A stretch of 64,000 nt of DNA from PALSA-188 sp963720075. Lineage in GTDB: Bacteria > Acidobacteriota > Terriglobia > Terriglobales > Acidobacteriaceae. Below the pieces are notes generated by a model that saw nothing but the letters and a program-made list of their open reading frames with translations, ran no database searches and was not told the DNA's origin. Shown piece after piece: positions 34,622-42,762 of this stretch (position 1 is the stretch's first letter; every line of letters begins with the position of its first letter). Both the position numbers and the translations under genes were made by a program. Location of the stretch: NCBI GenBank assembly GCA_963720075.1, contig CAVREG010000016.1, positions 558,001 through 622,000 of the forward strand, in the 5' to 3' direction.

Positions 34622-35692
34622 TCAAACAGCGAATTCGTTATTCTTGCGCGCTGCAAATTCATCTAAAGTCGTGAGCCACGAGGGCGAGAACCACGATTTG
34701 CTTTCTTTCCCAAGCCTGCCGCTTTTCCCGATGCCCCCAACGGCCGGAAGTGCCCGACTCGCCGTGCTCAACAGAGAAGATGAGGTGCGCGGAAACAATT
34801 GATGAAGCGTAATTGCTATTTTCGCAGGAATAGAAATGATCAGACTGGAATCGCCGCGCTTGCATGCGTTGAGAATTTGTCTCGCGGCTCGATCGGCACT
34901 GGTTGAGATCCCTGGCATCGAATCGCTGACGCTGAACCACGCGTATTCGGCGCGATGCTTCCCTTTAAACGTTGCATTGCGTGGACTGCCGGTTCTCATC
35001 AAACCTGGATAAACCGATGTCACGTAAATGTTGTCCTTCGCGACTTCGTTTCTGAGTCCTTCGGAGAATCCAGCCAGAGCGAATTTCCCGGCGCTGTAAG
35101 GAAGCAGATGAGGCACGCTGATTTTCCCTCCGATGGAGGAAACATTTACGATCCTACCTTGCTTCCGTTGCCGCATCTCTGGCAGAACAGCGAGAGTCGT
35201 ATAAAGAGGCCCCCAAAAGTGCAGATCCATGGAGGCACGATAGTCGTCGAGCGTCATGCACTCCATGGGGCCCACGGTAATGAGGCCGGCGTTATTCACA
35301 AGAACCTCAATCGGACCGAATTTCTTGCGTACAACTTCGAAGGCGCCATCCACCTGATCTTTGTCGGTCAAATCACAGGAAATGACGATCACATCCTCGT
35401 CCCCGGCTCGACTGAGAATTAGCTGGGCGCGGTTCAAGGCTTCTCGATCCCGCGCCAGTATTGCGACCCGGGCACCTTCGTCTACGAAGCGCCGGGCGAT
35501 AGCCAGCCCCAAGCCCCGCGATCCGCCAGTTACAACGACTGTCCTGCCCGAGAATTTATATCCACCTGACCGCACCTTTTTCCATAATCGATTGGCAGCA
35601 AACAAGGCGAGGCCTGACCCGACGAGGGCGGTTCCGGCGGCGGCCGCAGCCAGGATCCCAACAGTTTTGGCGTTAGATTGCATATCTCTCAC
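34622..35692 (-). CDS. Membrane-anchored short-chain dehydrogenase/reductase
   Basis: A 356-residue SDR with an N-terminal hydrophobic segment (TVGILAAAAAGTALVGSGLAL, about 10-30). The NAD(P) motif is TGGSRGLGLAIA near residue 56, then LVNNAG, and the catalytic SSIGGK with Ser and YSAGKFA with Tyr and Lys. A C-terminal extension of about 90 residues follows. Anchored SDRs of this size often act on lipids or steroids. It leads the SDR-SRPBCC-ADH run; the ATG at 35683 (MQSNAK) is a possible alternative start. Confidence 0.9.
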   Translation of the reverse strand: MRDMQSNAKTVGILAAAAAGTALVGSGLALFAANRLWKKVRSGGYKFSGRTVVVTGGSRGLGLAIARRFVDEGARVAILARDREALNRAQLILSRAGDEDVIVISCDLTDKDQVDGAFEVVRKKFGPIEVLVNNAGLITVGPMECMTLDDYRASMDLHFWGPLYTTLAVLPEMRQRKQGRIVNVSSIGGKISVPHLLPYSAGKFALAGFSEGLRNEVAKDNIYVTSVYPGLMRTGSPRNATFKGKHRAEYAWFSVSDSMPGISTSADRAARQILNACKRGDSSLIISIPAKIAITLHQLFPRTSSSLLSTASRALPAVGGIGKSGRLGKESKSWFSPSWLTTLDEFAARKNNEFAV

Positions 35693-35757
35693 GAATCGGC
35701 GTAACTTTTGCTTTCACGTCGTTTGAGTAGACCCCTACGTGGGAGTCCTCTGTCTGA

Positions 35758-35913
35758 CTACGCCTTTACCGGCCGCACTAAATCCTGAGTCTCATCGTCA
35801 GGCTCCGGATCGTCAGGACCCGGCTCATGCTTTGGAAGCGGCCGCGCATCGGTTTCAGCATCTCGGTTTCGCTCACCAGCCATATCAAGGGACCCACCCC
35901 AAATCAATGACAT
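35758..35913 (-). CDS. Possible small acidic protein
   Basis: A 51-residue frame from the ATG at 35913: MSLIWGGSLDMAGERNRDAE, then a Pro/Asp/Glu-rich tail (PGPDDPEPDDETQD). The composition is very skewed but protein-like, and it sits 65 bp upstream of the SDR on the same strand. No family is known to me. It may be a small stress-type protein or a chance frame. Confidence 0.4.
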   Translation of the reverse strand: MSLIWGGSLDMAGERNRDAETDARPLPKHEPGPDDPEPDDETQDLVRPVKA

Positions 35914-36021
35914 TGGTTTTTGCCTCTTGTGGCAATCTATTCCGCAAGTGCGTGAGCGTATATCCCGCACACCATGTACGTTGTCTTTGGAGGATGCTGT
36001 ATCAGAAACTGAAGTGGCATC

Positions 36022-36675
36022 TCAAGCCGGAACGGCCGATTTTTTGAGCCGACGGGAAAGTTTTTTGAAATCTTGGACCAGAGCTTCCATTTGTGATCGG
36101 CGAGCCTCCTTATCGGGTGCCCGGAGAACGGAGGAAGGGTGAACGGTGGCCATCACGAGCGGGGCCAGAGGCGATCTCACAAAATCGCCGCGTTGTCGGG
36201 TGACGCTGAAGTCCTTTCCAAGGAGAGCCTGTGCCGCGGTGGCTCCAAGGCATACCAGCACTTCTGGTTTCAAAGCGGCAATCTCACTATCAAGCCACGG
36301 GCGGCATGCGTTGATCTCCGAATAGGTCGGCTTTTTATGGATGCGCCGTTTACCGCGAGCGTCCGGGACCCACTTAAAATGCTTCACAACATTCGTGACA
36401 TAAATCTGAGAGCGTTCGATGCCCGCCTCCGCAAGAGCCTTGTCCAACAATTTCCCGGCTGGGCCAACAAATGGGCGTCCATCTATATCCTCGTGATCTC
36501 CCGGTTGCTCACCAACTAATATGATCCTGGCTTGCGAACTACCTTCGCCGAATACGGTCTGAGTCCCTTTCTTCCATAAATCGCAAGCTCTACAATTGGC
36601 CGCCGCCTCGCGCAGACTAGGGATCGAAGTATTCAGAGAAATCGGTGTTCCCGGCCATGAAAGTGCCTTCTGCAA
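36022..36675 (-). CDS. udgX: UdgX-type uracil-DNA glycosylase
   Basis: A 217-residue Fe-S uracil-DNA glycosylase. Four Cys (Cys28, Cys31, then NACRPWL and LVCLGA, 17 residues apart) should bind [4Fe-4S]. Motif A is GEQPGDHEDIDGRPFVGPAG (from Gly55), and the C-terminal motif is VHPSSVLR. The insert GKRRIH with His113 is the UdgX hallmark: in the Mycobacterium smegmatis enzyme the equivalent His forms a covalent bond to the abasic DNA after uracil release. Family 4 enzymes lack this loop. It reads in the same direction as the SDR group. Confidence 0.93.
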   Translation of the reverse strand: MQKALSWPGTPISLNTSIPSLREAAANCRACDLWKKGTQTVFGEGSSQARIILVGEQPGDHEDIDGRPFVGPAGKLLDKALAEAGIERSQIYVTNVVKHFKWVPDARGKRRIHKKPTYSEINACRPWLDSEIAALKPEVLVCLGATAAQALLGKDFSVTRQRGDFVRSPLAPLVMATVHPSSVLRAPDKEARRSQMEALVQDFKKLSRRLKKSAVPA

Positions 36676-36872
36676 ATTGTCACCGCCAGACGGTTGCTAT
36701 GAGCGCTGAATGAGATGGGCTGGCTGTCCGGAACTTTGCCTGTTTCCTCAAACAGTCTTACTATTTCGCTTTCGACTACAGTAGTTACTGTATTGGAATA
36801 TTCAGTATTTCTCTGTAATTTGACTTTTCGAAGCACAGGTCCGTCGGCAAATTGGACCGCTTCGTATTTTTT

Positions 36873-37160
36873 ATGATCGCGCATTGCGCAAATGAAAATT
36901 GCCGGGTGCTTTTGCACTCCTTATCTGAGGGGCGCCTATTTCAATTCGATATAGTTTCGATATCTATGTCGGCGGGCGACGGCTCAGTCGTCTCGGAACA
37001 TGATGAACGAAAGCAATCCGCAGAGTTTTGGCTTTGCGGGAAATGTGCAGGCTCAATGACGCTAATCATGGAACCAACACAAGGATTAAAACTGATACCG
37101 CTGGGCATGGTTGAATCGAGCGGACGGACAGATGCGGAAACATTGACTAACAACTGTTGA
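36873..37160 (+). CDS. Small zinc-ribbon protein (paralogue of the one at 31702)
   Basis: A 95-residue protein from the ATG at 36873. C-x4-C (HCANENC) near the start and C-x2-C in FWLCGKCAGSM (about 55-65) make a likely four-Cys zinc site. GRLFQFD and a C-terminal GLKLIPL align with the protein at 31702-32010, so the two are paralogues of one small family. A last Cys ends the protein. It is divergent from udgX. The function is unknown; the size and Cys pattern suggest a nucleic-acid or protein contact. Confidence 0.65.
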   Translation: MIAHCANENCRVLLHSLSEGRLFQFDIVSISMSAGDGSVVSEHDERKQSAEFWLCGKCAGSMTLIMEPTQGLKLIPLGMVESSGRTDAETLTNNC

Positions 37161-37278
37161 CTGACAATTTTCGAGTGCCAAATAATCCGGACTCAAAATG
37201 GGAAATAGACTAGAATATTTACCTTGTCTATAGATTACGCTGGCGGAATGAGAGCTTGGGTTCGTGGGGAGGTAGATT

Positions 37279-37953
37279 GTGGCAATCTTTAGAATTTTGA
37301 TAGCGGACGATCATGAAGTCGTGCGAAAAGGGCTGGTTGCACTCTTGCAGGCCCAAACTGATTGGCAAGTTTGTGGCGAAACGGCTGATGGTCGCGAAGC
37401 CGTGGATAAGGCACAGCAGCTTAAGCCCGACGTTATCATCCTGGATATAGGGATGCCAATCCTCAATGGATTGGAAGCTACGCGGCAAATCCTTAAGACA
37501 AACCCCCATGCCCGAGTGTTGATCCTCACTCTCCATGATTCAGATCAGGTCGTGCGGGATGTTTTGAACGCAGGCGCTCGCGGGTTCCTTCTTAAATCGG
37601 ATGCAGCTCGGGACTTGGTTGCGGCCGTCGAGGCCTTACGTCGCGATAAGACTTACTTTACTTCCAAAGTGGCAGCTATGGTTTTGGAGGGATACCTCAA
37701 GGGAGGAACGCAGGCGGCACCGGCTGCTATCGGGAAAAACCGCCTGACGCCCCGCGAACGAGAGATCGTGCAACTGCTGGCCGAAGGTAAGAGTACAAAG
37801 GAAGTTGCAGTATCCCTTGGTCTGAGCGTGAAAACAGCGGAAACCCACCGTTCAAATATTATGCGGAAGTTGCAGCTTCACTCGGTAAGCGACCTGGTGC
37901 TTTACGCGGTGCGCAATAACATTGTCCATGTCGTGCAGGCGGGCTTGGAGTAA
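37279..37953 (+). CDS. NarL/FixJ family response regulator
   Basis: A 224-residue regulator starting at GTG with GGAGG six bases upstream. The receiver domain (1-125) has the acidic pair Asp10-Asp11, phospho-acceptor Asp56 in VIILDIGMP, and the conserved Thr and Lys. The LuxR-type helix-turn-helix (about 150-215) shows LTPREREIVQLLAEGKSTKEVA and VKTAETHRSNIMRKL. No histidine kinase is adjacent, so it is an orphan. It precedes, by 399 bp, an operon-like run of a sigma factor and glycan genes on the same strand, which it may control. Confidence 0.95.
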   Translation: MAIFRILIADDHEVVRKGLVALLQAQTDWQVCGETADGREAVDKAQQLKPDVIILDIGMPILNGLEATRQILKTNPHARVLILTLHDSDQVVRDVLNAGARGFLLKSDAARDLVAAVEALRRDKTYFTSKVAAMVLEGYLKGGTQAAPAAIGKNRLTPREREIVQLLAEGKSTKEVAVSLGLSVKTAETHRSNIMRKLQLHSVSDLVLYAVRNNIVHVVQAGLE

Positions 37954-38352
37954 GGAGTAATCGCCCCGTTTCGGGCCGTTTGGGTGTTTCGGCGATCTTT
38001 TTGTCGCCTCTTGCTCAATGATGAGGGGTCGGAAGTCCTCAGTTCTTTCATCCCACAGCTAAGACAACTTCTGTTGTGCGGTTCTGCCATTGTTTCCAGT
38101 TACCTTCCAGATTCCTCTTTCGTTATCGCATCCATAAGAAAATCCTCAAGAACGCCGATTAATGCGGTATTTGGCCCTTCGCTGATGGTTTCCGGATTGC
38201 GCCAATAGTACGTGACGCTTTTCGGTACAGCAACATATCGAAACCCCTACAGACTGCACTGGATGGACCATCTGGCGCATAGACCCTACTCTGCATATGC
38301 GGGCGGAATCTTCCAATCCACCGACGCGATAGAGGTTCGAAAGGAGAACCAA
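37954..38352. other. Gene-free interval upstream of the sigma factor gene
   Basis: No convincing coding frame, RNA gene or repeat is visible in these 399 bp. Just after the response regulator, ATCGCC near 37958 and GGCGAT followed by CTTTTTG near 37990 could pair as a weak terminator. The rest presumably contains the promoter of the downstream run; I see no clear consensus. Confidence 0.5.
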
Positions 38353-39093
38353 GTGAACTGCGAGCAGAATATTAGTACTCGTTCACAAACTGATCTTGAT
38401 TTGGTGAAACGCGCCCAACAAGGTGATCCCGACGCTTTCGCGTCCTTATTTTACGCCCACAAAGCTCGTATTTATTCCGTGTGTCTGAGGATGACAAATA
38501 ACACGGCAGAAGCCGAAGACCTAACACAGGACGCATTTCTTCAGGTTTTTCGCAAGCTCGAAACCTTTCGCGGAGATTCGGCTCTTTCAACATGGCTTTA
38601 CCGGATCGCTGTAAACACGGTCTTGATGCACTTTAGAAAGAAAGCCCTGAAGCAGGTTTCTTTGGACGAGCCTTACAGCCAGGATGCGAAACAGGTGAGG
38701 CGAGAATACGGGAGCAAAGACGGCCGTTTATCTGGGTCCGTGGATCGCATTGCGTTAACCCGGGCGATCAAAGAATTGCCAGACGGCTACCGGACGATCT
38801 TCTTGCTGCATGAAGTCGAAGGCTACGAGCATCAGGAAATTGCACAGCTGTTGGACTGCTCAGTGGGCAATTCGAAATCGCAACTGCACAAAGCCAAGCT
38901 GCGTATTCGGGAGTTGTTGGGCCACGCCAGCGCACCAAAGGAAAACCATTCTCAATTGCAAGGAGCCGCGAGCAAGAATATTGAGACAAAGAGTGAGTTC
39001 GATAATTGGACCGAAGAGATCGCACCCGATATTTCGGTGCAACCGGCAGCCATGATACCGGCCATGTCTCACTTAGTCGCAACAAATGCATAA
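38353..39093 (+). CDS. ECF-type RNA polymerase sigma factor
   Basis: A 246-residue sigma-70 family protein. The start is GTG at 38353, behind AAGGAGAACCAA. Region 2 (about 20-85) shows DAFASLFYAHKARIYSVCLRM, EAEDLTQDAFLQVF and STWLYRIAVNTVL; region 4 (about 130-185) shows LPDGYRTIFLLHEVEGYEHQ and NSKSQLHKAKLRIRELL. A polar C-terminal tail of nearly 60 residues extends past region 4. No anti-sigma gene follows. It begins a tight run of genes (gaps of 30-134 bp) ending in two glycosyltransferases. Confidence 0.93.
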   Translation: MNCEQNISTRSQTDLDLVKRAQQGDPDAFASLFYAHKARIYSVCLRMTNNTAEAEDLTQDAFLQVFRKLETFRGDSALSTWLYRIAVNTVLMHFRKKALKQVSLDEPYSQDAKQVRREYGSKDGRLSGSVDRIALTRAIKELPDGYRTIFLLHEVEGYEHQEIAQLLDCSVGNSKSQLHKAKLRIRELLGHASAPKENHSQLQGAASKNIETKSEFDNWTEEIAPDISVQPAAMIPAMSHLVATNA

Positions 39094-39147
39094 AGTTCGT
39101 GTTGTAGCAACGTGTGGCTTAGAAATCGAAATTCATTAGGGGGCAGA

Positions 39148-40173
39148 TTGAAAGTAGGGGCAATAGTGACGGTGCCGGGAGTCGGCCGGTTTGAAGACCC
39201 TAATTCAGTCAACGGCTCTGGTCCCCAATACACGTTTCAGGCCTTCGGTGGCTATCCTTTGGCGTGCTATGAAATTCTTGGCGAGACCATTTTGCAACGC
39301 ACACTAAACGCGTTGCATGACTGTGAAGTCCATCAGCAGACCGTTCTAATGGAGGAATCTGGATCCGAAAGTCTTTTCCCCTCACGGGTGCGGTCAGTAG
39401 GCAAGTTTTTCTCCGAGTGGGAAGCGGCAGTGGAACAACAACTGGACGGGGGTGCTGAGACTCTGATCTTAATTCGGCTCGGGGCGTACTTGGACCTCGA
39501 TTTTATCCAACTGCTCGAATTTCATCGCAAGACCGCTGAAGTGCTTACCCAGGTGTACGACCATAAGAGCGCATTTGATGTGGCAGTGGTGAATGCAAAC
39601 CAACTCACAGGCGACAGTGGCTCATACCGTGGGCGGCTGAGTGCCTTGATTCCCTATCACAAGCGTTACCAGTTTGCAGGTTACGCAAATAGGCTTAGAG
39701 AGCCTCAAGATCTCCGCAGGCTCGCCCATGACGCGCTCTTGCGGCGGAATTCAATTCGTCCTGTCGGCGAAGAGGTGGCTCCGGAGGTTTGGATGGGAGA
39801 TGGGGCTTCGCTAGACTCTAGCGCTCGCATTTCTGCTCCGGTCTACATAGGCGCCCGCACCCGCGTGAAGGGCTCTTGCGTCATCAATGGAGCCACTAAT
39901 ATCGAGCGCGATTGCGAAGTGGATTACGGCACAACGGTGACAAATTCGTGCGTTCTACCGGAGACGTACCTCGGTATCGGGCTGAATTTCGTCCACTCGA
40001 TTGTGACCGCAAACAAGTTGTTTCACTTGGACCGAAATGTCGAAGTTGAGATCTCGGATCGCAATTTGGTTGGAAAACGCCGGTCAGTCCGCACATTGAC
40101 GAAATCTATCGGAGAGAAAGGTTTTTTTAACCGGGGTCAGCATCAACTTAACGAGGTGGATTCGCATCTGTAG
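39148..40173 (+). CDS. Nucleotidyltransferase-like protein with left-handed beta-helix, lacking the NTP signature
   Basis: A 341-residue protein, best started at TTG 39148 behind AGGGGG (a GTG at 39112 is also open). The N-terminal 200 residues resemble the fold of sugar-nucleotide pyrophosphorylases (FGGYPLACYEILGETILQRTL, ETLILIRLGAYLDLDF), but the usual Gly-rich GxGTR signature near the N-terminus is absent; it reads GAIVTVPGVGRFEDPN. The C-terminal part has hexapeptide repeats (VWMGDGASLDSSARISAP, VYIGARTRVKGSCVI) typical of left-handed beta-helices. It may bind sugar nucleotides without forming them, or act as a scaffold. Confidence 0.75.
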   Translation: MKVGAIVTVPGVGRFEDPNSVNGSGPQYTFQAFGGYPLACYEILGETILQRTLNALHDCEVHQQTVLMEESGSESLFPSRVRSVGKFFSEWEAAVEQQLDGGAETLILIRLGAYLDLDFIQLLEFHRKTAEVLTQVYDHKSAFDVAVVNANQLTGDSGSYRGRLSALIPYHKRYQFAGYANRLREPQDLRRLAHDALLRRNSIRPVGEEVAPEVWMGDGASLDSSARISAPVYIGARTRVKGSCVINGATNIERDCEVDYGTTVTNSCVLPETYLGIGLNFVHSIVTANKLFHLDRNVEVEISDRNLVGKRRSVRTLTKSIGEKGFFNRGQHQLNEVDSHL

Positions 40174-40207
40174 TAGAGGAAGATTTGTTGGTTCGGGACT
40201 GCGGCTT

Positions 40208-40624
40208 ATGAAAGTTACCATGGAAAACCCTTCAGCACTGTTAATAAGATTGCCGGAACGTTTCAACCGCGAGGAAGCGCGATTACTCAGTGGTGAACTC
40301 AATCGTAGCCTGGCATCAGATCAGCCTTGCCTGATCGTTGATTTTTCAAATGTGAAGCAGATTGACACTGCGGGATTGGATATGCTGCTGGACCTCATGG
40401 TAAAAGTCGCTAGACAGGACGGTGCAGTTCAAATTGGGAATATTTCCCCGGAGGCCGCCACGATATTGGAACTGACAGGCCTGGATCGGATTCTGAACAT
40501 GTTCCCGCGCATTCCCGACGACACGGCAACCATTCAATTGGTGCCCGAACGAGCGCGAGCACAAAAAGACGAATTGGAAGAGGAGCAAGCTCAAACCGAA
40601 CAGCCGCAACCATTGGCTGCGTAG
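40208..40624 (+). CDS. STAS domain protein (anti-sigma-factor-antagonist-like)
   Basis: A 138-residue protein with a single STAS domain (about 8-108): LLIRLPERFNREEARLL, PCLIVDFSNVKQIDTAGLDML and GNISPEAATILELTGLDRIL. At the position of the phosphorylated Ser of SpoIIAA it has Thr54, which can still be phosphorylated. A Glu/Gln-rich tail follows (ELEEEQAQTEQPQP). It lies 34 bp after the helix protein in the same run as an ECF sigma factor. No RsbW/SpoIIAB-type kinase is seen, so its partner is elsewhere or it regulates an enzyme directly. Confidence 0.9.
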   Translation: MKVTMENPSALLIRLPERFNREEARLLSGELNRSLASDQPCLIVDFSNVKQIDTAGLDMLLDLMVKVARQDGAVQIGNISPEAATILELTGLDRILNMFPRIPDDTATIQLVPERARAQKDELEEEQAQTEQPQPLAA

Positions 40625-40654
40625 AAAATTTCCTGTCCCAAAGGAGTTCGCTCG

Positions 40655-41107
40655 GTGAATCGGCTTGCTACGAAGTTTCTTGTAACTGCGCTGTTGACTA
40701 TGGGGCTTTGCCTGCCTTCGAGTATTTTTGGGCAGGAACCAGGCGGAAACGTTAATTCAGGGAATGCAACCCCGGCCTCTTCCGGATCGAATGTTAACTC
40801 TAACGGGTTGCCCGATAGCCCCGGCGCAGCTCAAAACGCTAATCAAGAAACGGCTCCTGCGACGATCCCCTCCCCCACGCCGGATAATGTGAAGCAAGAG
40901 CCCGGAGGTGCGGCTGCAGCGCCAGCGGCTGAGATCAGCGGGAGTGCGGTGTCCCGCCCGGCCGGTTCTGCGATTGCTCCCCCAAAACAACGCCAAGTCC
41001 GGTCGTTTTTGATCAAAATGGGACTGATCGCGGGCGCAGGCGTTGCGATCGGTACAGTGACTGCGTTGTCCTTGTCCAGTCCTGCGCGAGTTCCGGGCAG
41101 CCATTAG
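40655..41107 (+). CDS. Exported low-complexity protein with C-terminal membrane helix
   Basis: A 150-residue protein starting at GTG behind AAAGGAG. It has a signal peptide (about 5-25, FLVTALLTMGLCLPSSIFGQ), a disordered Asn/Gly/Ser/Pro/Ala-rich middle (about 28-110) and one hydrophobic helix near the C-terminus (FLIKMGLIAGAGVAIGTVTA). This layout suits an envelope spacer or anchor. No family is recognised. It lies in the middle of the glycan run, 30 bp after the STAS gene. Confidence 0.7.
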   Translation: MNRLATKFLVTALLTMGLCLPSSIFGQEPGGNVNSGNATPASSGSNVNSNGLPDSPGAAQNANQETAPATIPSPTPDNVKQEPGGAAAAPAAEISGSAVSRPAGSAIAPPKQRQVRSFLIKMGLIAGAGVAIGTVTALSLSSPARVPGSH

Positions 41108-41143
41108 ACCGGGGATTCGTGCGAAGTCTCTTGCGAGTACATC

Positions 41144-41884
41144 ATGAATGAAGAAGCGAGTGCGGTCGGGCAAAGGGAGCACCACTGTAGCGAAGCTCTA
41201 TTGATCAGTTTTTCCGGAATTGATGGCGCTGGTAAGAGCACGCAGATCGAAAAGCTTTGCGAGTACTTGTCGAGTAAGGGACTTCCGATTATTCGTCTGG
41301 CTTTTTGGGACGACGTTGTGGCTTTTCCAGGCTTGCGAGCCGGGTTCAGTCACAAGTACCTGCATAGCGATGGCAATGTCGGCACACCGGAGAAGCCCGC
41401 AAATCGCAATGACAAGAACACTCAGAAGTGGTATTTGACGATTGCCCGTTCCATATTGTTCTTCACCGACGCTATTAATTTGAGAAGAGTCGTGCGGAAG
41501 GCCAGATCGAAGCATTCTAGGGCTATTGTTTTTGACCGCTATATTTATGATCAGCTGGCGACATTGCCTCTTCATCGCGCAGTAGCCCGGGCATACGCGC
41601 GATTGCTGCTCAAGATCGCCCCCAAGCCCGACATCTCTTATCTGCTCGACGCCATCCCGGAAGCCGCGCGGGAGCGGAAGCCTGAATATCCTTTGGATTT
41701 CATGCACAAGTACAGGCGTTCTTACTTGCAATTGCGGGACATCGCTAATTTGACGCTAATCGGCGCGCTTGCGAAGGACGACGTTCACGTCGCGATAACC
41801 GAGGCGCTCGAGCGTTGCAGAGAGGTGCGGCAACCTTCGGAGCGCCATTTTGAAGTTTCTCAAGCAGCAATGCATAGGGAATAG
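41144..41884 (+). CDS. Thymidylate-kinase-like P-loop protein in a glycan locus
   Basis: A 246-residue kinase-like protein. The Walker A loop is FSGIDGAGKST (about 23-33), with VFDRYIYDQLA near 132, where thymidylate kinases have the DR-Y motif, and YLLDAIPEAARERKPEY near 168, which resembles the LID segment. It is longer than bacterial Tmk and diverges elsewhere. Proteins of this type recur in polysaccharide clusters without proven function. Phosphorylation of a sugar, nucleotide or polyprenol is possible. It lies 36 bp after the anchored protein gene. Confidence 0.8.
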   Translation: MNEEASAVGQREHHCSEALLISFSGIDGAGKSTQIEKLCEYLSSKGLPIIRLAFWDDVVAFPGLRAGFSHKYLHSDGNVGTPEKPANRNDKNTQKWYLTIARSILFFTDAINLRRVVRKARSKHSRAIVFDRYIYDQLATLPLHRAVARAYARLLLKIAPKPDISYLLDAIPEAARERKPEYPLDFMHKYRRSYLQLRDIANLTLIGALAKDDVHVAITEALERCREVRQPSERHFEVSQAAMHRE

Positions 41885-42018
41885 CGCTCGCTCACTGAGC
41901 GCGTTTCCATTTTTGTGCAACTTATTGCGCGAAAGGTATTTGGCTAAGGTTAAACCATTACCGTTAAACAACATTTTCAGGATTTCGCTCATCGAATTAG
42001 CGCTAGAGGATTGATCGT

Positions 42019-42762
42019 ATGTCCGGACCCGTGTCGCCACTGAAACTCGCGGTAGTCATTCCCACTTTGAACGAAGCTGGGAATATGCCTTCTTTGCTGA
42101 CCCGCCTCAGGAGCGCGCTTGATCCGGCCAAGATTGAGTACGAACTCATCGTGGTGGATGACGACAGCAGCGACGGGACGGCAGATGTAGTTCGCAATAT
42201 CGCGAAACAAGATCCGCGGGTAAGTGTTCTTGTGCGTAAGGGACAACGCGGACTCGCGGGGGCGGTGATTCATGGATGGGCGAACACAGATGCTTCTCTG
42301 CTGGGAGTGATTGACGCCGACCTGCAACATCCGCCAGAAGTTTTGCCGGAGCTACTCGACGCTGTGGTCAAAGGTAAAGACATTGCGATTGCCAGCCGCT
42401 ATGCCACAAGCACGAAGGATAGCGTGCGCGAATGGAGCAAAGCCCGGCTCTTGATTTCTCGAGCAAGTACCCTGGCCACGGCTCCATTGCAACGCAAGAA
42501 CGTGCGCATAAAGGATCCTATGTCTGGATTCTTCGTAGTGCGGCGCGCCTGTATTGAAGGGATCAATCTTCAGCCTCAGGGTTTCAAAATCCTGTTGGAA
42601 ATTCTGGTGAAGGGACGTATCCAAAGCACGGTTGAAGTGCCTTTCAATTTTGCCACACGGCATTCGGGAAAAAGTAAGGCAGACTTTAAGGTCGCCCTTC
42701 ATTACTTCACCCTTCTAGGAAAATTGTCTCGTTATGCGATTTTCGGGTCTGGGCAGCGATGA
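42019..42762 (+). CDS. GT2 glycosyltransferase, polyprenol-phosphate mannose-synthase-like
   Basis: A 247-residue GT-A enzyme similar to dolichol- or polyprenol-phosphate mannose synthase: VVIPTLNEAGNMPSLL, VVDDDSSDGTADVV, LLGVIDADLQHPPEVLPEL (the DxD metal site) and DPMSGFFVVRR, then HSGKSKADF. It would load a sugar from a nucleotide donor onto a lipid carrier at the cytoplasmic membrane. No C-terminal membrane domain is present. Its stop overlaps the next start by four bases, so the two transferases are coupled. Confidence 0.93.
   Translation: MSGPVSPLKLAVVIPTLNEAGNMPSLLTRLRSALDPAKIEYELIVVDDDSSDGTADVVRNIAKQDPRVSVLVRKGQRGLAGAVIHGWANTDASLLGVIDADLQHPPEVLPELLDAVVKGKDIAIASRYATSTKDSVREWSKARLLISRASTLATAPLQRKNVRIKDPMSGFFVVRRACIEGINLQPQGFKILLEILVKGRIQSTVEVPFNFATRHSGKSKADFKVALHYFTLLGKLSRYAIFGSGQR

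Noticed and set aside
36776..36812. LexA-like palindrome (ACTG, 12 bases, CAGT) near udgX
   Set aside because: Only the outer six bases of each half match and I know of no LexA consensus for this phylum that fits; it is too weak to call an operator.
36633..36917. 94-codon minus-strand frame upstream of udgX
   Set aside because: It overlaps the start of udgX and the better-supported zinc-ribbon gene on the other strand, and its sequence shows no family-like features.
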